DNA of 64,000 bases from Ancistrus triradiatus (GCA_025084515.1 JAJAGP010000349.1:170001-234000); one strand, 5' to 3'. Shown: positions 10,199 through 23,276, counted from the stretch's first letter. Notes: generated from the sequence alone by a model not told the origin. Made by a program: numbers and translations.

Positions 10199-10236
10199 CA
10201 GGGTTAGAAATAGAATTAGGGATATGGTCAGGGGTA

Positions 10237-10239
<3 letters not shown>

Positions 10240-10315
<76 letters not shown>

Positions 10316-10449
10316 GCGCGTGTGTTGCGTTTCTTGTTAATCAATATTCCAATATCAGGTCTGAAAATATTTTACCTTTCATCGTTATCTCAAACTCAAC
10401 ATCGCTCGCTCCATCCTAATGAAACTCGGATATTGAAACAGATGCTTGC

Positions 10450-10518
<69 letters not shown>

Positions 10519-10760
10519 GTTCTTTAGAATGTAATAAAATTGAGCAAATAAGGATATTGGTTTCTGTGCATGGGGCAGAATTTACAGCATTCCCTGTCTC
10601 TGTCTCTCCCTCTCTGTCTCTCTTTCTGTCTCTCTCTGTTTGTCTCTCTCTCTGTCTCTGTCTCTCTATCTCTCTCTCTGTCTCTGTCTCTGTCTCTCTA
10701 TCTCTCTCTCTGTCTCTCTCTCTCTGTGTCTCTCTGTCTCTCTGTCTCTCAGCCCTCAAA
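10240..10760. repeat. (TG)n and (CT)n microsatellite cluster
   Basis: Three long tracts: (TG)n at about 10241-10324, (TG)n at about 10453-10520 with a CGCGCG break, and an imperfect (TCTCTG)n/(CT)n tract at 10597-10752. The open frames through them code Cys-Val or Ser-Leu runs and are rejected as genes. Confidence 0.92.
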
Positions 10761-11450
10761 ACCATCCGAAGCTCATTTACAGAGCTATAAATATGAATAT
10801 CAGAAGCAGGATGAGGTTTTATGATTAAACTCATCAGGTTTTATCAGAACTCGCGTCGGTGTTTCAGCAGGAAGGATGTGGAGCTTCATGAAATATAGAT
10901 TTCTGTTGGGGTTGGCGCTTGGTAATGCAGATGCTCTGATTTATAAACGTCTTTATTCTCGCTTCAGTCAATATTACAGTCTGTTATGTCACTGTAAACA
11001 CGGGACGCTCTCACATTATTATCACTTACTGTTATAAACTGTCACTTTTGCTTTCAGTGACATTAAGGTTTTAAATTGAAGCTGACCTGTGTTGGGCCTC
11101 GGGGCGGCGCCTGGCGAGGGGTAACCTGGGTTTAATGGTAGTAATGTCCGTAACGTAATGTCCGTCTGGTATGTTTCGTATCTATAGTAAAGCTTCAGGC
11201 TCTGGTTTCCTTACTGGTTCAACCTGCAGTGATCACCTTTTATTTCTTAAGGGGGTGTACAAATACTTTCGGCCAGGCGCAATATAGATGATACGAGTCT
11301 CTTTCTCTCTTACACACACCTGCACAGATCTAATTACAGGACGGTGCGTGCTCGGTCATTAAGTTTGAAACACGTTATCGATCGCCACTGTTCCCTCTGC
11401 AGGAACGGCTCCTTAATTAAGGTATAAATGGAAGCACATGCACCTCAGGG
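10761..11450. other. intron 4 of tenm1 with a MITE-end motif
   Basis: Mostly unremarkable. GTACAAATACTTTCGGCC at about 11257 resembles the outer end of fish Tc1-type MITEs (CACATACTTTTGGCC). No partner inverted repeat was found nearby. Confidence 0.45.
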
Positions 11451-11454
11451 CACG

Positions 11455-13403
<1,949 letters not shown>

Positions 13404-13450
<47 letters not shown>
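13404..13450. repeat. (CA)n microsatellite
   Basis: A clean CA tract of about 47 bases. Confidence 0.95.
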
Positions 13451-13452
<2 letters not shown>

Positions 13453-13761
13453 CATGCAGACACAGACGGTGACTTGGCTCAACAAAAGTTTAACACCATT
13501 AACCTCGGAATAGCCTGGGGGAATATTTACACTTTCCTCTCGCTCTCGCTCTCATCCTTTGTTCATAAATATTCATCTCCATAATGGAGTTTTTCACAGT
13601 GTGAGTTCAGTTAATACTGTCTGAGAGGAAAAGAAAGAGAGAGAGAGAAAGGAACGGGAGGAACCGGTGAGTGCAAAAGGAACATGATTTATATGCTAAG
13701 TTCTCGCAGAATGAACAGAAAGTAAATGAAGACGAATAAAAAAAAAGGTTATTTTAACCTT

Positions 13762-13925
13762 CTGCAGCCCTCAGATACCGCAGGACCACCGGAACCTGTT
13801 CCTGAATAACTAGGGTACAAGCAGAGGCACTAACATTGAAACTGTGGATTAAGGACCCAACTGTGGCAGCTTGGCAGAGGTAGGATTCGAACCCTGGACC
13901 CTCTGGACGCTTGTCCACAGTCCCA
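13762..13925 (-). mobile_element. tRNA-derived SINE fragment
   Basis: On the minus strand a perfect box B (GGTTCGAATCC, about 13886) follows a tRNA-like head, and the body contains GGGTCCTTAATCC, similar to the GGGCCCTTAAGAAGGCCC seen at 47259. It ends about 120 bases before exon 4 of tenm1. Confidence 0.6.
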
Positions 13926-14046
13926 CCAGTCTATCATGGTATTTTCCCCCTATCACCAGTCTTAACGAGCCACCAGACCAGCAGCAAACAAAAGTCCCAA
14001 ACTCCCCAGACCAGTCACGTCACGGAGAGTCGGCGTGGTTTCTTAC

Positions 14047-14285
14047 CGATGACGTAGGTGAGGAGCAGGGCAAGGGCGAGTGTGATGGCGCCGGCGCTCA
14101 GAGCGGTACACTTCCAGTTACAGCAGCGGTATGGCTTACTGAAGGAGAACAGAGGCCTGGAGATGGGGCTTCTGGGTAAGGGCCTCGGGGGTGGAGAGTA
14201 GACCGTGCTGGAGGTCAGAGGGTAGTTCTGATTGGTGGCGTTGAAGAGCGTGGACGAGCCAGAGCCGTGCTTAAACAGGAAGTGC
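14047..14285 (-). CDS. tenm1: teneurin-1, coding exon 4 (membrane span)
   Basis: The 239-nt exon begins after CATCTACAG (AG at 14286-14287) and ends ATCG/GTAAGA (GT at 14045-14046). It completes Arg231 and runs to the first base of codon 311. It reads HFLFKHGSGSS, then YPLTSSTVYSPPPRPLPR, then KPYRCCNWKCTALSA and a hydrophobic run ITLALALLLTYVI. HFLFKHGSGSS and KPYRCCNWKCTALSA match teneurin-1 and separate it from teneurins 2, 3 and 4, which carry KPSKYC-type sequence at the Cys-rich motif. The juxtamembrane RCCNWKC is on the cytoplasmic side. The predicted span is about residues 291-312, giving a type II topology. PPPRPLP is a candidate SH3 ligand. Confidence 0.96.
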
Positions 14286-14429
14286 CTGTAGATGGAGACA
14301 AGAGGTTCACTGTTACTGCTGGACCCAGACTCGGACCCGGGTTCGGATTGTTATACCGACCAATAAGAGAGGAGCAATCCGTTCGAGTCCACACCACAAT
14401 TATACACCCCAATAACTGTGGGCTTACTG

Positions 14430-14760
14430 TAAGATCATGAGCGCAGACGTCTGGCGATCCCGCAGCCGCTCTGAGCTCCGCCGGGCCTAATGAGAGTCCT
14501 CTCTGAGCCTCTGCGTTAATTACGTGTTTAACACCACCTTTAATTACAGACTTTCAGCACGGCAGGTTAATTCCAGGACAGATCATATCTCTAGGATGAA
14601 TTAAGCCATTAATTGAATGGAAGCGGGCCGGTGAGTAATTATGGCAGGTCCGTGGCGTTGTGCCGATCGCACACCCGAGTCCGATCGTCTGCCGTGATGT
14701 CCGAAAGCTTAGCGCGCCATTAAGGAGCCATAAAACAGACCGCGAATAAATCAGAACACT
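14430..14760. promoter_or_regulatory. candidate conserved non-coding block
   Basis: This intron 3 stretch, 150-480 bases upstream of exon 4 on the gene strand, carries many ATTA/TAAT cores (GTTAATTACG, TTTAATTACAG, GGTTAATTCC, CATTAATTGAATGG, AGTAATTATGG) in otherwise GC-balanced, non-repetitive sequence. That mix is typical of vertebrate conserved enhancers, which are common in developmental gene introns. Conservation itself cannot be seen here. Confidence 0.3.
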
Positions 14761-15418
14761 TACGAGAGCTTTCATAACACCTCTACTGGTGCAGAAACTT
14801 AGCCAACAGGCACTACGGGTGAAACAGAGCGGAGTTTGGGTTCTAGACTGGGGTCCACCCCTCACCCCGTACCAGTTCTGTGCCCGAGATCATGGAAAAG
14901 AAAAAGTCACAGATGAACAAAAGTTAAACGGTTTACTCTCCTAAATCTACAGCTTCGACTTTGTTTATTTACTCATTCATTATAAGGTCATGAATGTTCA
15001 TAATGTAGCCCTGAGACAGCAGGGGGCACACGGGGGCACACGTTGGCACACATGGGGACACAGGTGAGGAACGATACGAGGCAGGAGCGCCAATCGGGAC
15101 GTTTTCGCCGTGTGATATTGAGGTAAGATCAGTGACGGTGTTGAGTTTGAAGAATGAGGTAGTGGAGGTTCCAGGAACCCTCTCTCTCCCTCACACACTG
15201 CTTTAATAGGTTTGGTCCTTGTTCATTTGAGTTTGTGTGAAAGAGCGTCGAGCGTCACCGAAGTCCATTTAAAGCTTTAGAGGCGAAGCCACCGAAGCAC
15301 AGATTCATTTTTATTTCTTTACTCTCCCGCCTCAAACTCCTGATTCTCACCACGTGGAGGATCTGATGCTTGATAAGGTCTGTTTATAACAATAACGCAA
15401 AAGATGCGAGCGCGAGAG

Positions 15419-15462
<44 letters not shown>

Positions 15463-16425
15463 CATGGCGTGGTGGTATAACAGCTCAGCGAATCCATTTT
15501 GCACAGAATAAATGAAGCTCCTTATCTGTCCAGCTATTGTTTCAAACAAATACCACACTCGTACTCTCTCTCTCTCTCTCTCTCTGCCACGAAGGCAAAT
15601 GAATAAAACAACACGTTCCTCTGGCGAGGCGGCAAATGAAATAAATAATACATCATGCTCCGTTGGCTATGCAACAAATAAAACAATCTGTTCCTGTGGT
15701 TCAGAAAATAAATGGATTATACAGCGTTCAGTAAAACTCTGACACACGGATTATTCCAACAACAAAAAAATAATTTAACACTCGCTTTCGAGCCGAGGCG
15801 GAGTGGAGTTCGTGCAGTGAGCGAGTCACGCCGGCGTAGGGCAGCAGGAATATAGGAAACTATAAAAACAAACAAACAAAAAAAAACAAAGCAAGAACAA
15901 AAGACAAACTGCGAGGATCGTTCTGGTTCAGATTAAGCACAGAGCACTCCGTTAGAGTTCCACCTCCCGCTCTGTACAGCATGAGAACCAAAGGTGCGTC
16001 TCAACGTGCCACTTGGGGAATCGATGGACGGCACGGAGAAACACAGCGGTCAGCATCGAGCAGGAGCGCCTCACACCGATCGGGCCGATAGTCCCACGAC
16101 GTGATGACTGACAGTGATGAGAAAAACTACAGGTGTCCTCACCGAATGAAGCTGATGAATTATTCCGATGAGCCGAGCAATCAATCCCCTCTTATCTCAC
16201 AAAGTTCATTTAGGAAAATCCCGACATGTCAGCGAGACCAAGATCCACAAAGTCAGCAGCAGAAACACAGACCAGTTCCAAAACGCTCCCGTTACGGACT
16301 GGGGTTAGGATTCCTGAGGGTACGGAGCAGGCTTACCATCATTTCCTACCTTTTAGTTCCTCATACATGGTGACGCCATATTTCTATTTCCGAGGTGATT
16401 TAGAACTTCATCTGGCATCCATGTA
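14761..16425. other. intron 3 of tenm1 with short microsatellites
   Basis: No exon was seen. (GA)n lies at 15421-15462 and (CT)n at about 15564-15586. CGGGGGCACA-type units repeat a few times at 15022-15062. The remaining sequence is mixed and without long open frames. Confidence 0.5.
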
Positions 16426-17806
16426 TAGTGGGGCAAAAAAGTATTTAGTCAGCCACTGATTGTACAAGTTCTCCTACTTAGAAAGATGAGAGAGGTCTGT
16501 AATTTCCATCATAGGTACACTTCAACTATGAGAGACAAAATGAGAAAAAAAAATCCAGGAAATCACATTGTAGGATTTTTAAAGAATTTAATTGTAAATT
16601 ATGGTGGAAAATAAGTATTTGGTTCTGTAACAAAAGTTCAACTCAACACTTGTAACATAACCTTTGTTGGCAATGACAGAGGTCAAACGTTCCTGTAAGT
16701 CTTCACCAGGTTGGCACACACTGTAGCTGGTATTTTGGCCCATTCCTCCATGCAGATCTCCTCTAGAGCAGTGATGTTTTGGGGCAACACGGACTTTCAA
16801 CTCCCTCCACACATTTTCTATGGGGCTGAGGTCTGGAGACTGGCTAGGCCACTCCAGGACCTTGAAATGCTTTTTACAGAGCCACTCCTTCATTGCCCGA
16901 GGAGTGTGTTTGGGATCATTGTCATGCTGGAAGACCCAGCCACGTTCCATCTTCAATGCTCTCACTGATGGAAGTAGGTTTTGGCTTAAAATCTCACGAT
17001 ACATGGCCCCGTTCATTCTTCCCTTAACACGGATCAGTCGTCCTGTCCCCTCTGCAGAAAAACAGCCCCAAAGCATGATGTTTCCACCCCCATGCTTCAC
17101 AGTAGGTATGGTGTTCTTGGGATGCAGCTCAGCATTCTTCTTTCTCCAAACACTTAACGAGTTGAGTTTTTCATCGGACCACATGATATTCTCCCAATCC
17201 TCTTCTGGATCATCCTATGCTCTCTGGCAAACTTCAGACGGGCCTGGACATGTACAGGCTTAAGCAGGGGGGCACGCCTGGCACTGCAGGATCTGAGTCC
17301 CTCTTGGCGTAGTGCGTTACTGATGGTAGCCTTTGTTACTTTGGTCCCAGCTCTCTGCAGGTCATTCATCAGGTCCCTCAGTGTAGTTCTGGGATTTCTG
17401 CTCACTGTTCTCATGATCATTTTGACCCACGGGATGAGATCTTGCGTGGGGCCCCAGATCGAGGGAGATTATCAATGGTCTTGTATGTCTTCCATTTTCT
17501 TACAATTACATTGGCCATGGTTGAGTTTGGAGTCTGACTGTTTGAGGCTGTGGACAGGTGTCTTTTATACAGATAACGAGGGCAAGCAGGTGCCATTAAT
17601 ACAGGTAACGAGTGAAGGACAGAAGAGCTTCTTAAAGAAGAAGTTACAGGTCTGTGAGAGCCATAAATCTTGCTTGTTTGTGCGTGACCAAATACTTATT
17701 TTGTGTCTCACAGCTGAAGTGTAGCTATGATGAAAATTACAGACCTCTCTCATCTTTCTAAGTAGGATAACGTGCACAATCAATGCCTGACTTTTTTGCC
17801 CCACTG
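16426..17806 (-). mobile_element. Tc1/mariner-type DNA transposon, copy 2 (inactive)
   Basis: The 1381-bp element is flanked by TA (16424-16425 and 17807-17808). The ends read TAGTGGGGCAAAAAAGT on the left and, reverse-complemented, CAGTGGGGCAAAAAAGT on the right. The inverted repeats continue through GATGAGAGAGGTCTGTAATT and CATAGGTACACTTCA. This end type is a familiar fish Tc1 family distinct from copies 1 and 3. The transposase is on the minus strand. The element sits in intron 3 of tenm1. Confidence 0.93.
16588..17518 (-). pseudogene. Tc1-type transposase, frameshifted
   Basis: The first recognisable part starts at an ATG (17516-17518), MANVIVRKWKTYKTI followed by LPRSGAPRKISSRG; the front helix-turn-helix domain is missing. 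After a stop the frame resumes with MIMRTVSRNPRTTLRDL, then loses one base near 17208. The long 3' part holds all catalytic motifs: MWSDEKL (first Asp), FQHDNDPKHT (second Asp) and SPDLSPIENVWRELK (Glu), with exactly 34 residues between the second Asp and Glu, so DD34E. About nine residues after MWSDE are deleted. The lost N terminus, stop and frameshift make it inactive, but it is the best preserved of the three copies. Confidence 0.92.
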
Positions 17807-17808
17807 TA

Positions 17809-18189
17809 ATTATTCCTACCTTACCTGGACTTAATATCCGTAAATCAAACCTTCTGGTTCTGCTGTTTTAACAGTCTGTAATACTTTCTTAATTCCCTCA
17901 TTACTTTCTGCCCTATAACAAGAGCATCTTAGTTACTCTTCTAAAGGCTATTAAAGGCCCAATGGGAGTTTTTTCGTGCCATTTATTTGTACAACAAGAA
18001 ATTAAATCGAGCCTGTCTGTAATGACATCTTCCACGCCAAAAGCTGAACGTTTTATTCTAGTTTTATTTTATTCACCCTCTGTTCTGTTTTTGCAAACTC
18101 TCTCGCAAACAAAAGCTCGATGTCCAATCACCGTCGCTCCTGCTGTTGCCATAGCAACAACCACCAGCTTACCCGTTCCTTCAGAAAGA
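17809..18189. other. intron 3 of tenm1, no gene seen
   Basis: AT-leaning single-copy-like sequence with no exon or clear repeat. Confidence 0.45.
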
Positions 18190-18480
18190 AAAAACCCCAA
18201 ATAATTCCAAGAAATCCAAATAATAACAACAATAACAATAATAAATAATTTAATTATGAATAATAAAAAATACAACATAATACCATTACTACTAATAACT
18301 TTAAAAATAATAATAGGAATAATAATAACAATAGTTACTGTTGTTATTATTATTATTTTGAATCTTCTTTTTTGGTTCTTTTCTTCCTTCCTCATTTTTG
18401 TTCATTTTTTTCTTTCACATTCCTTTTCTGTCATTCTCTAAACATATTCTTTGATTACTTGCTCCTCGGCTTTGCTCCTC
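18190..18480. repeat. dispersed repeat with AAT/AAC tract, copy 1
   Basis: An AAT/AAC-rich tract is followed by CTTTTTTGGTTCTTTTCTTC and then CATTCTCTAAACATATTCT. The same order of blocks recurs at 19718-20220 in the same orientation (TTTTTTGGTTCTTTTCTTC and CATTCTCTAAACATATCAT). The two copies flank tenm1 exon 3. Confidence 0.7.
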
Positions 18481-19130
18481 GGATTTTAAGAAATTAAAAT
18501 CCAAAATATTAAAAGGAATCCAAAAACATCCAAAGCATCTTCTGTCTGTGACTCTTCCCCATCTTTGTGATGCACTAGCATCCCATGCAGGGCACGCTTA
18601 TACCTTATACTTTGGTCACTTTTGTTGCTCTGCCTTCAGACAAAAATACAATCGTTAATAAGTGCAGACTCTTGCCTTTGCTCTCCTGTGTGTGAGTTCT
18701 GCTTCATAGTAAGCTAATGGTGGTTCTGTTTATACAATCCTGTACTCAGTTTAACCATCAAAGCAAAGTCGAGACTGTTTTATATCGTCCACAGCTCGCA
18801 CTGAACTGCGTGAAATCCGTTCTCATTTCCATGCGTCCTAATCCTGCAGTCCTTACCCCTCATCGTCCCTTCAGCCTGGTTTTGTTGTTTAGCTTCCATT
18901 TTTAAACCCTGTTGCATAATCAGACACCCAGGATCTCGTGTATGAAGACAGAACACACACAGGTAAGAGGTACCGAGCTTCCCGGGGACGTGGCAGGACG
19001 AAGATGAGGTGATGAAGATCTCTGACGTTTCCCTGACAGGTTTGACTGATTAAACTCCCAATACTGAAAACTTCTGTCATTCAGCGCAGTGTGTCACAAG
19101 CATACAGCTACCTACTGTACCCCGTACGCT
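18481..19130. other. intron 3 of tenm1, no gene seen
   Basis: No repeat family or exon recognised. Confidence 0.45.
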
Positions 19131-19132
19131 TC

Positions 19133-19174
<42 letters not shown>

Positions 19175-19305
19175 TAACGCAGCTTCATTTCCTTTCAACA
19201 CAAAGATTTTCCACCTCTCATCTTTTATTTATTTCTCCATTTCTCTGCTCGACTCTGGAGAGAATTGCCAATCCTTCCATCATCCTGTCACCTCTCTCCC
19301 ACTCA

Positions 19306-19336
<31 letters not shown>

Positions 19337-19350
19337 TGTGTGTGTGTGTT
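19133..19350. repeat. (TG)n microsatellites beside exon 3
   Basis: Two TG tracts lie at 19133-19172 and 19306-19350. The second ends ten bases from the splice donor of tenm1 exon 3, so the start of intron 3 on the gene strand is (CA)n. Confidence 0.92.
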
Positions 19351-19359
19351 TCCCCTGAC

Positions 19360-19576
19360 CTGGTCTCCAGTGGTATGTTGCTGTTTAGAGCCCAGGTGTT
19401 GTGTGTTTTGTCGTGCTGGTTTTTGCTCTCGCTCTGATGGTTCCTGCTCGGCAGCGTGTTCCTGTGGGTCGGCTCCGGGGCTCCGGATGAAGGAGAACAC
19501 ACACAGTCATGAGGAGGAGACGGGGGAGGAGGAAGCGGACGGAACAAGAACCGACCTACAGGACTGGAGGGCAGAT
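19360..19576 (-). CDS. tenm1: teneurin-1, coding exon 3 (proline-rich cytoplasmic part)
   Basis: The 217-nt exon starts after GTCTGTAG (AG at 19577-19578) and ends GACCAG/GTCAGG (GT at 19358-19359). It completes Asp159 and runs to the first two bases of Arg231. It reads GRFLFRPLPPPPSPPH, then HDCVCSP, and ends WALNSNIPLETR. Both FRPLPPPPxPPH and the W-LNSNIPLETR end are shared with mammalian teneurin-1. The polyproline stretch (residues 171-180) is the type of motif through which the teneurin-1 cytoplasmic domain has been reported to bind the adaptor CAP/ponsin. Joining to exon 4 gives PLETR-HFLFK, the known teneurin junction. Confidence 0.95.
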
Positions 19577-19717
19577 CTACAGACACACAGAGGGAGAGAG
19601 AGAAATATAACAAACACAAACTAAAACACAGAGATTCAGCTACAGACCAAATCATACACATCCATACTGACGACAGCCTGGACAGGGCCGAAACTCATTG
19701 CTGGGTTCCACAGAACA

Positions 19718-19795
19718 ATAATAACAATAACAATAATAATTATAATAATGATAAATTGATAATAATAATAGTAACAACAACAATAATAAGTAAAT

Positions 19796-19827
<32 letters not shown>

Positions 19828-19832
19828 ACAAT

Positions 19833-19865
<33 letters not shown>

Positions 19866-20220
19866 AATAATAATAAATAAATTATGCAAAAAAATACAAT
19901 ATAATATTACTAAAAATAACATAAATAATAATAGTAATAATAATAATGGGTATTATAATAACAATAATAACAATAATAATAGTTATTGTTATTATTATCA
20001 TCTTTAATCTGTACTTTTATTAATGTTTCTGTCTCTTAATGTTTTCATTTGTGTCTTTCTTTTTTGGTTCTTTTCTTCTTTCCAAATTTTTGTTCAGGTT
20101 TTTCCTCTTCATTAACTTTTTCTTTCTTTCTTTCACATTCATTTTCTCTCATTCTCTAAACATATCATGCAATTATTTCTATGCTTCCCATGTTTGCTCT
20201 TTTATCTTTGCCTTGTAGGA
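19718..20220. repeat. dispersed repeat with AAT/AAC tract, copy 2
   Basis: About 290 bases of AAT and AAC units (19718-20005) are followed by the same T-rich blocks as at 18360-18450. Minus-strand frames here encode poly-Leu/Ile and are artefacts. The microsatellite is longer than in copy 1. Confidence 0.8.
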
Positions 20221-20340
20221 AATGTAAACCAATGAGTTGTTTCTTTCTTTGATCTTTTCCTGATTGATTTTTTGAATTAATTAGATCAGATTTCAGTTCT
20301 TCCATTTCCTCTCACTATATTTATTTCTCCTTCTATTAAA

Positions 20341-20396
<56 letters not shown>

Positions 20397-20685
20397 CTGT
20401 AATTGTTTGGATTTTTCTCTCTGATCATTTCCTGGTATATTTTCTGAAAGCTTCGAGTCTCCCCTCGTTTGTGTGTGTGTGCTGATCTTTCGCTCGGATC
20501 GATTGACGATGGAGCAGTGATCGTGTTAGCTCCAGACTCGTGGTTGTTTCCCATTGTAAGCAGTGCCATGCTGGAAGCTCTCGAGCACTGACTCTGATAA
20601 TTTAATTTAAAATTAATTTCTGTGTCTCGATGGAGGAAGTGCACAAAAAACGAGATCACAGTTTAATAGGGCAGCATCTCTCTCA

Positions 20686-20722
<37 letters not shown>

Positions 20723-21019
20723 AGAGCGTTAGTCCTGGTTCCTTGTGTGTTTCCTTCTCTGTATCTCTTATCACATTTGGTAGTGTGAAATAGATTTTAA
20801 AGAGTTAATGTGAGTGAATTAGAGAGGCATAATAGACTTTAGAAAAGTGTGATCAGATTTCTCTCTATCTCTCTCTCACACTCACACATACACACACACA
20901 GACACACACACACACAAAATTCATCTCTTGCTCCCTCTCTCTGTGATTTTAGTGGGTTTTCCATCAGACAGCAAATGTTTTAGTCAAATGTTTTAAAGCC
21001 AAGTCTGCGAGATAAACAG
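20221..21019. other. intron 2 of tenm1 with microsatellites
   Basis: (CT)n at 20345-20390, (CT)n(CA)n at 20683-20722 and mixed CT/CA at 20864-20917. No exon is seen. Confidence 0.6.
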
Positions 21020-21990
21020 GAACCAGACCAAGCCCAACACAAGACCTACCGAGACCCATACCAGCCAAAACAAGACCAACTGAGACCCATACCAGCCAAA
21101 ACAAGACCAACTGAGACCCATACCAGCCAAAACAAGACCAACTGAGACCTATACCAGCCAAAAACAAGACCAAACTGAGACCCATACCAGCCAAAACAAG
21201 ACCAACTGAGACCCATACAAGCCAAAACACAAGACCAACTGAGACCCATACCAACCAAAACAAAACCAACTGAGACCCATACCAGCCAAAAAACAAGACC
21301 AACTGAGACCCATACCAACCAAAAACAAAACCAACTGAGACCCATACCAGGCCAAAACAAAGACCAACTGAGACCCATACCAGCCAAAAAACAAGAACCA
21401 AAACTGAGACCCATATCAACCAAAAACAAAACCAACTGAGACCCATACCCAACCAAAACAAAAATCAACTGAGACCCATACCAACCAAAACAAGACCAAC
21501 TGAGACCCATACCAGCCAAAACAAGACCAACTGAGACCCATACCAGCCAAAACAAGACCAACTGAGACCCATACCACCAACCAAAACAAAAACCAAACTG
21601 AGGACCCATACCAAGCCAAAACAAGACCAACTGAGACCCATACCAGCCAAAAACAAGACCAAAACTGAGACCCATACCAGTCAAAACAAGACCAAACTGA
21701 GACCATATACCCAGCCAAAACAAGACCAACTGAGGACCCATACCAGCCAAAAACAAGACCAACTGAGACCCATACCAGCCAAAACAAGACCAACTGAGAC
21801 CCATACCAACCAAAACAAGACCAACTGAGACCCATACCAGCCAAAAACAAGACCAACTGAGACCCATACCAGCCAAAACAAAGACTAACTGAGACCCCAT
21901 ACCAGCCAAAACAAGACCAACTGAGACCCATACCAGCCAAAACAAGACCAAACTGAGACCCATACCGACAAAAAACAAGACCAACTGAGG
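21020..21990. repeat. 31-bp minisatellite 1, about 31 units
   Basis: The unit contains GAGACCCATACCAGCC followed by AAAACAAGACCAACT, 31 bases in the commonest form, with variants of 30-33. It runs for about 970 bases. On the minus strand no frame of the unit has a stop, so a 312-codon frame (21984-21046) opens with a 31-residue period (GLVLAGMGLSWSCF and GWYGSQLVLF motifs). Because 31 is one more than a multiple of three, the three frames are read in turn. There is no sign that it is a gene. It ends 22 bases before dispersed repeat copy A. Confidence 0.95.
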
Positions 21991-22012
21991 GTAACTAGAG
22001 GGTACTGTAACA

Positions 22013-23110
22013 AGTCAAGTCAAGTCATATTTATTTATATAGCGCTTTTTACAATGGAGGCATTGTCTCAAAGCAACTTTATAACTTTAGATTATCTTCT
22101 AATAACTATGTCCAATCCCAAATTGAGCAAGCCTAGGGCGACAGTTGGCAAGGAAAAACTCCCTGAGTGTTATAGGAAGAAACCTTGGGAGGACCAAGAT
22201 CACTCAAAAAAGGGACCCAACCTCCTTGGACGGCGTAGATGATATAAATCTAAGAACGAAACTAAAAAGTCATGGAGTCATAGTTTCGAATAAAATGTGA
22301 AGTATGCACATCGGCAAGTGGGGTAAGTGGCCCGGGTATGATGGGGCTGGAGCTGATGACGGAAAGCAGCTTGAGTGAAGCAGCAGCGGATGAACATCAT
22401 GTGTGGGGCTGGAACTGGTACCGGAACACAGCTCGGAGAGAAAACAGAAAATGTAATTAGTTATTGATTAAGAGCACAGTGTCTATTAACAATCACTGAT
22501 GCCATGTGTAGCATGAGACCCCGGCAGCATTAGCTATAGCAGCATAGCTAGAAAGAGGAGAACTGGTAGGAAACACAGCCAAGAAGGGATCACATGAGAC
22601 ATCGGCAACCCCACAGGAGGCAGAAGACAGCAACCCAACGTCTCTGATTACCATAAGACTCTTTGACTATGAACCCACAGCTCTGCCCTTAGTATAAGGC
22701 AAGGATGCACGAGTCAAGATCACGAGGACCGAAGCCCAGTTCAGCCAGACCGACCACCCGACACTCCCGGCTAACGGATAAGGCAGGCTGGCCAGACATG
22801 ACTCCAGACTCCGGCCCCAGTGACCCAAGCCATGCATCCTGGTCTAAATCTAGTCAAAAGCCTACGCAAATAAGTATGTCTTTAGCCTAGACTTAAAATT
22901 TTGGAGGGTGTCTGAGTCTTGAACGAAAGTGGGAACTTTATTTCATAGTTGGGGGGCCATGTATGAGAAAGCCTTTCCCCCTGCTGTGACTTTTTTTTAA
23001 TTCTAGGAACTAAAAATAGGGAGAACATGCTAAAGTTCATATAGCTAGCAAGCACTTGTCAGTATTAAACCCTAAGCCCTATGTAAGCAACGTCACCTCT
23101 GCTGATATAA
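22013..23110 (+). mobile_element. dispersed teleost repeat, copy A (long form)
   Basis: It begins AAGTCAAGTCAAGTCATA and TTTATTTATATAGCGC, continues TGTCTCAAAGCAACTTTA, CCCAAATTGAGCAAGCCTAG and GGAAAAACTCCCTGAG, and shares about 320 bases with copies B (30236-30625, inverted) and C (38146-38476). Only copy A continues further, through TAAGTATGTCTTTAGCC and a TGAGAAAGCCTTTCCCCCTG segment. I recognise it as a common interspersed sequence of otophysan fish but cannot name its class. The 3' limit is approximate. Confidence 0.75.
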
Positions 23111-23210
23111 TAACCTACAATCAGGTGGAATTTGGAACTCAGACATACGACTTTGAATTGATTTTTATAAAATCACAGGGACTGGAAACACAAACAAACA
23201 GTGTGACTGA

Positions 23211-23213
<3 letters not shown>

Positions 23214-23265
<52 letters not shown>

Positions 23266-23276
23266 TGAGAGAGAGA
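23214..23276. repeat. (TG)n(GA)n microsatellite
   Basis: About 50 bases of TG lead into a short GA run. Confidence 0.92.

Noticed and set aside
10385..10834. Frames rich in Arg-Glu-Thr or Ser-Leu
   Set aside because: They are translations of (CT)n/(GA)n microsatellite.
14554..14865. 103-codon minus-strand frame next to exon 4
   Set aside because: No similarity and no splice logic; the phases of exons 3 and 4 already join directly.
19652..19922. Poly-Leu and poly-Ile frames
   Set aside because: They come from AAT/AAC trinucleotide repeats on the minus strand.
21046..21984. 312-codon minus-strand frame as a membrane protein gene
   Set aside because: The frame is made by a 31-bp minisatellite without stops; it has no flanking coding signal and the unit repeats cycle through all three frames.
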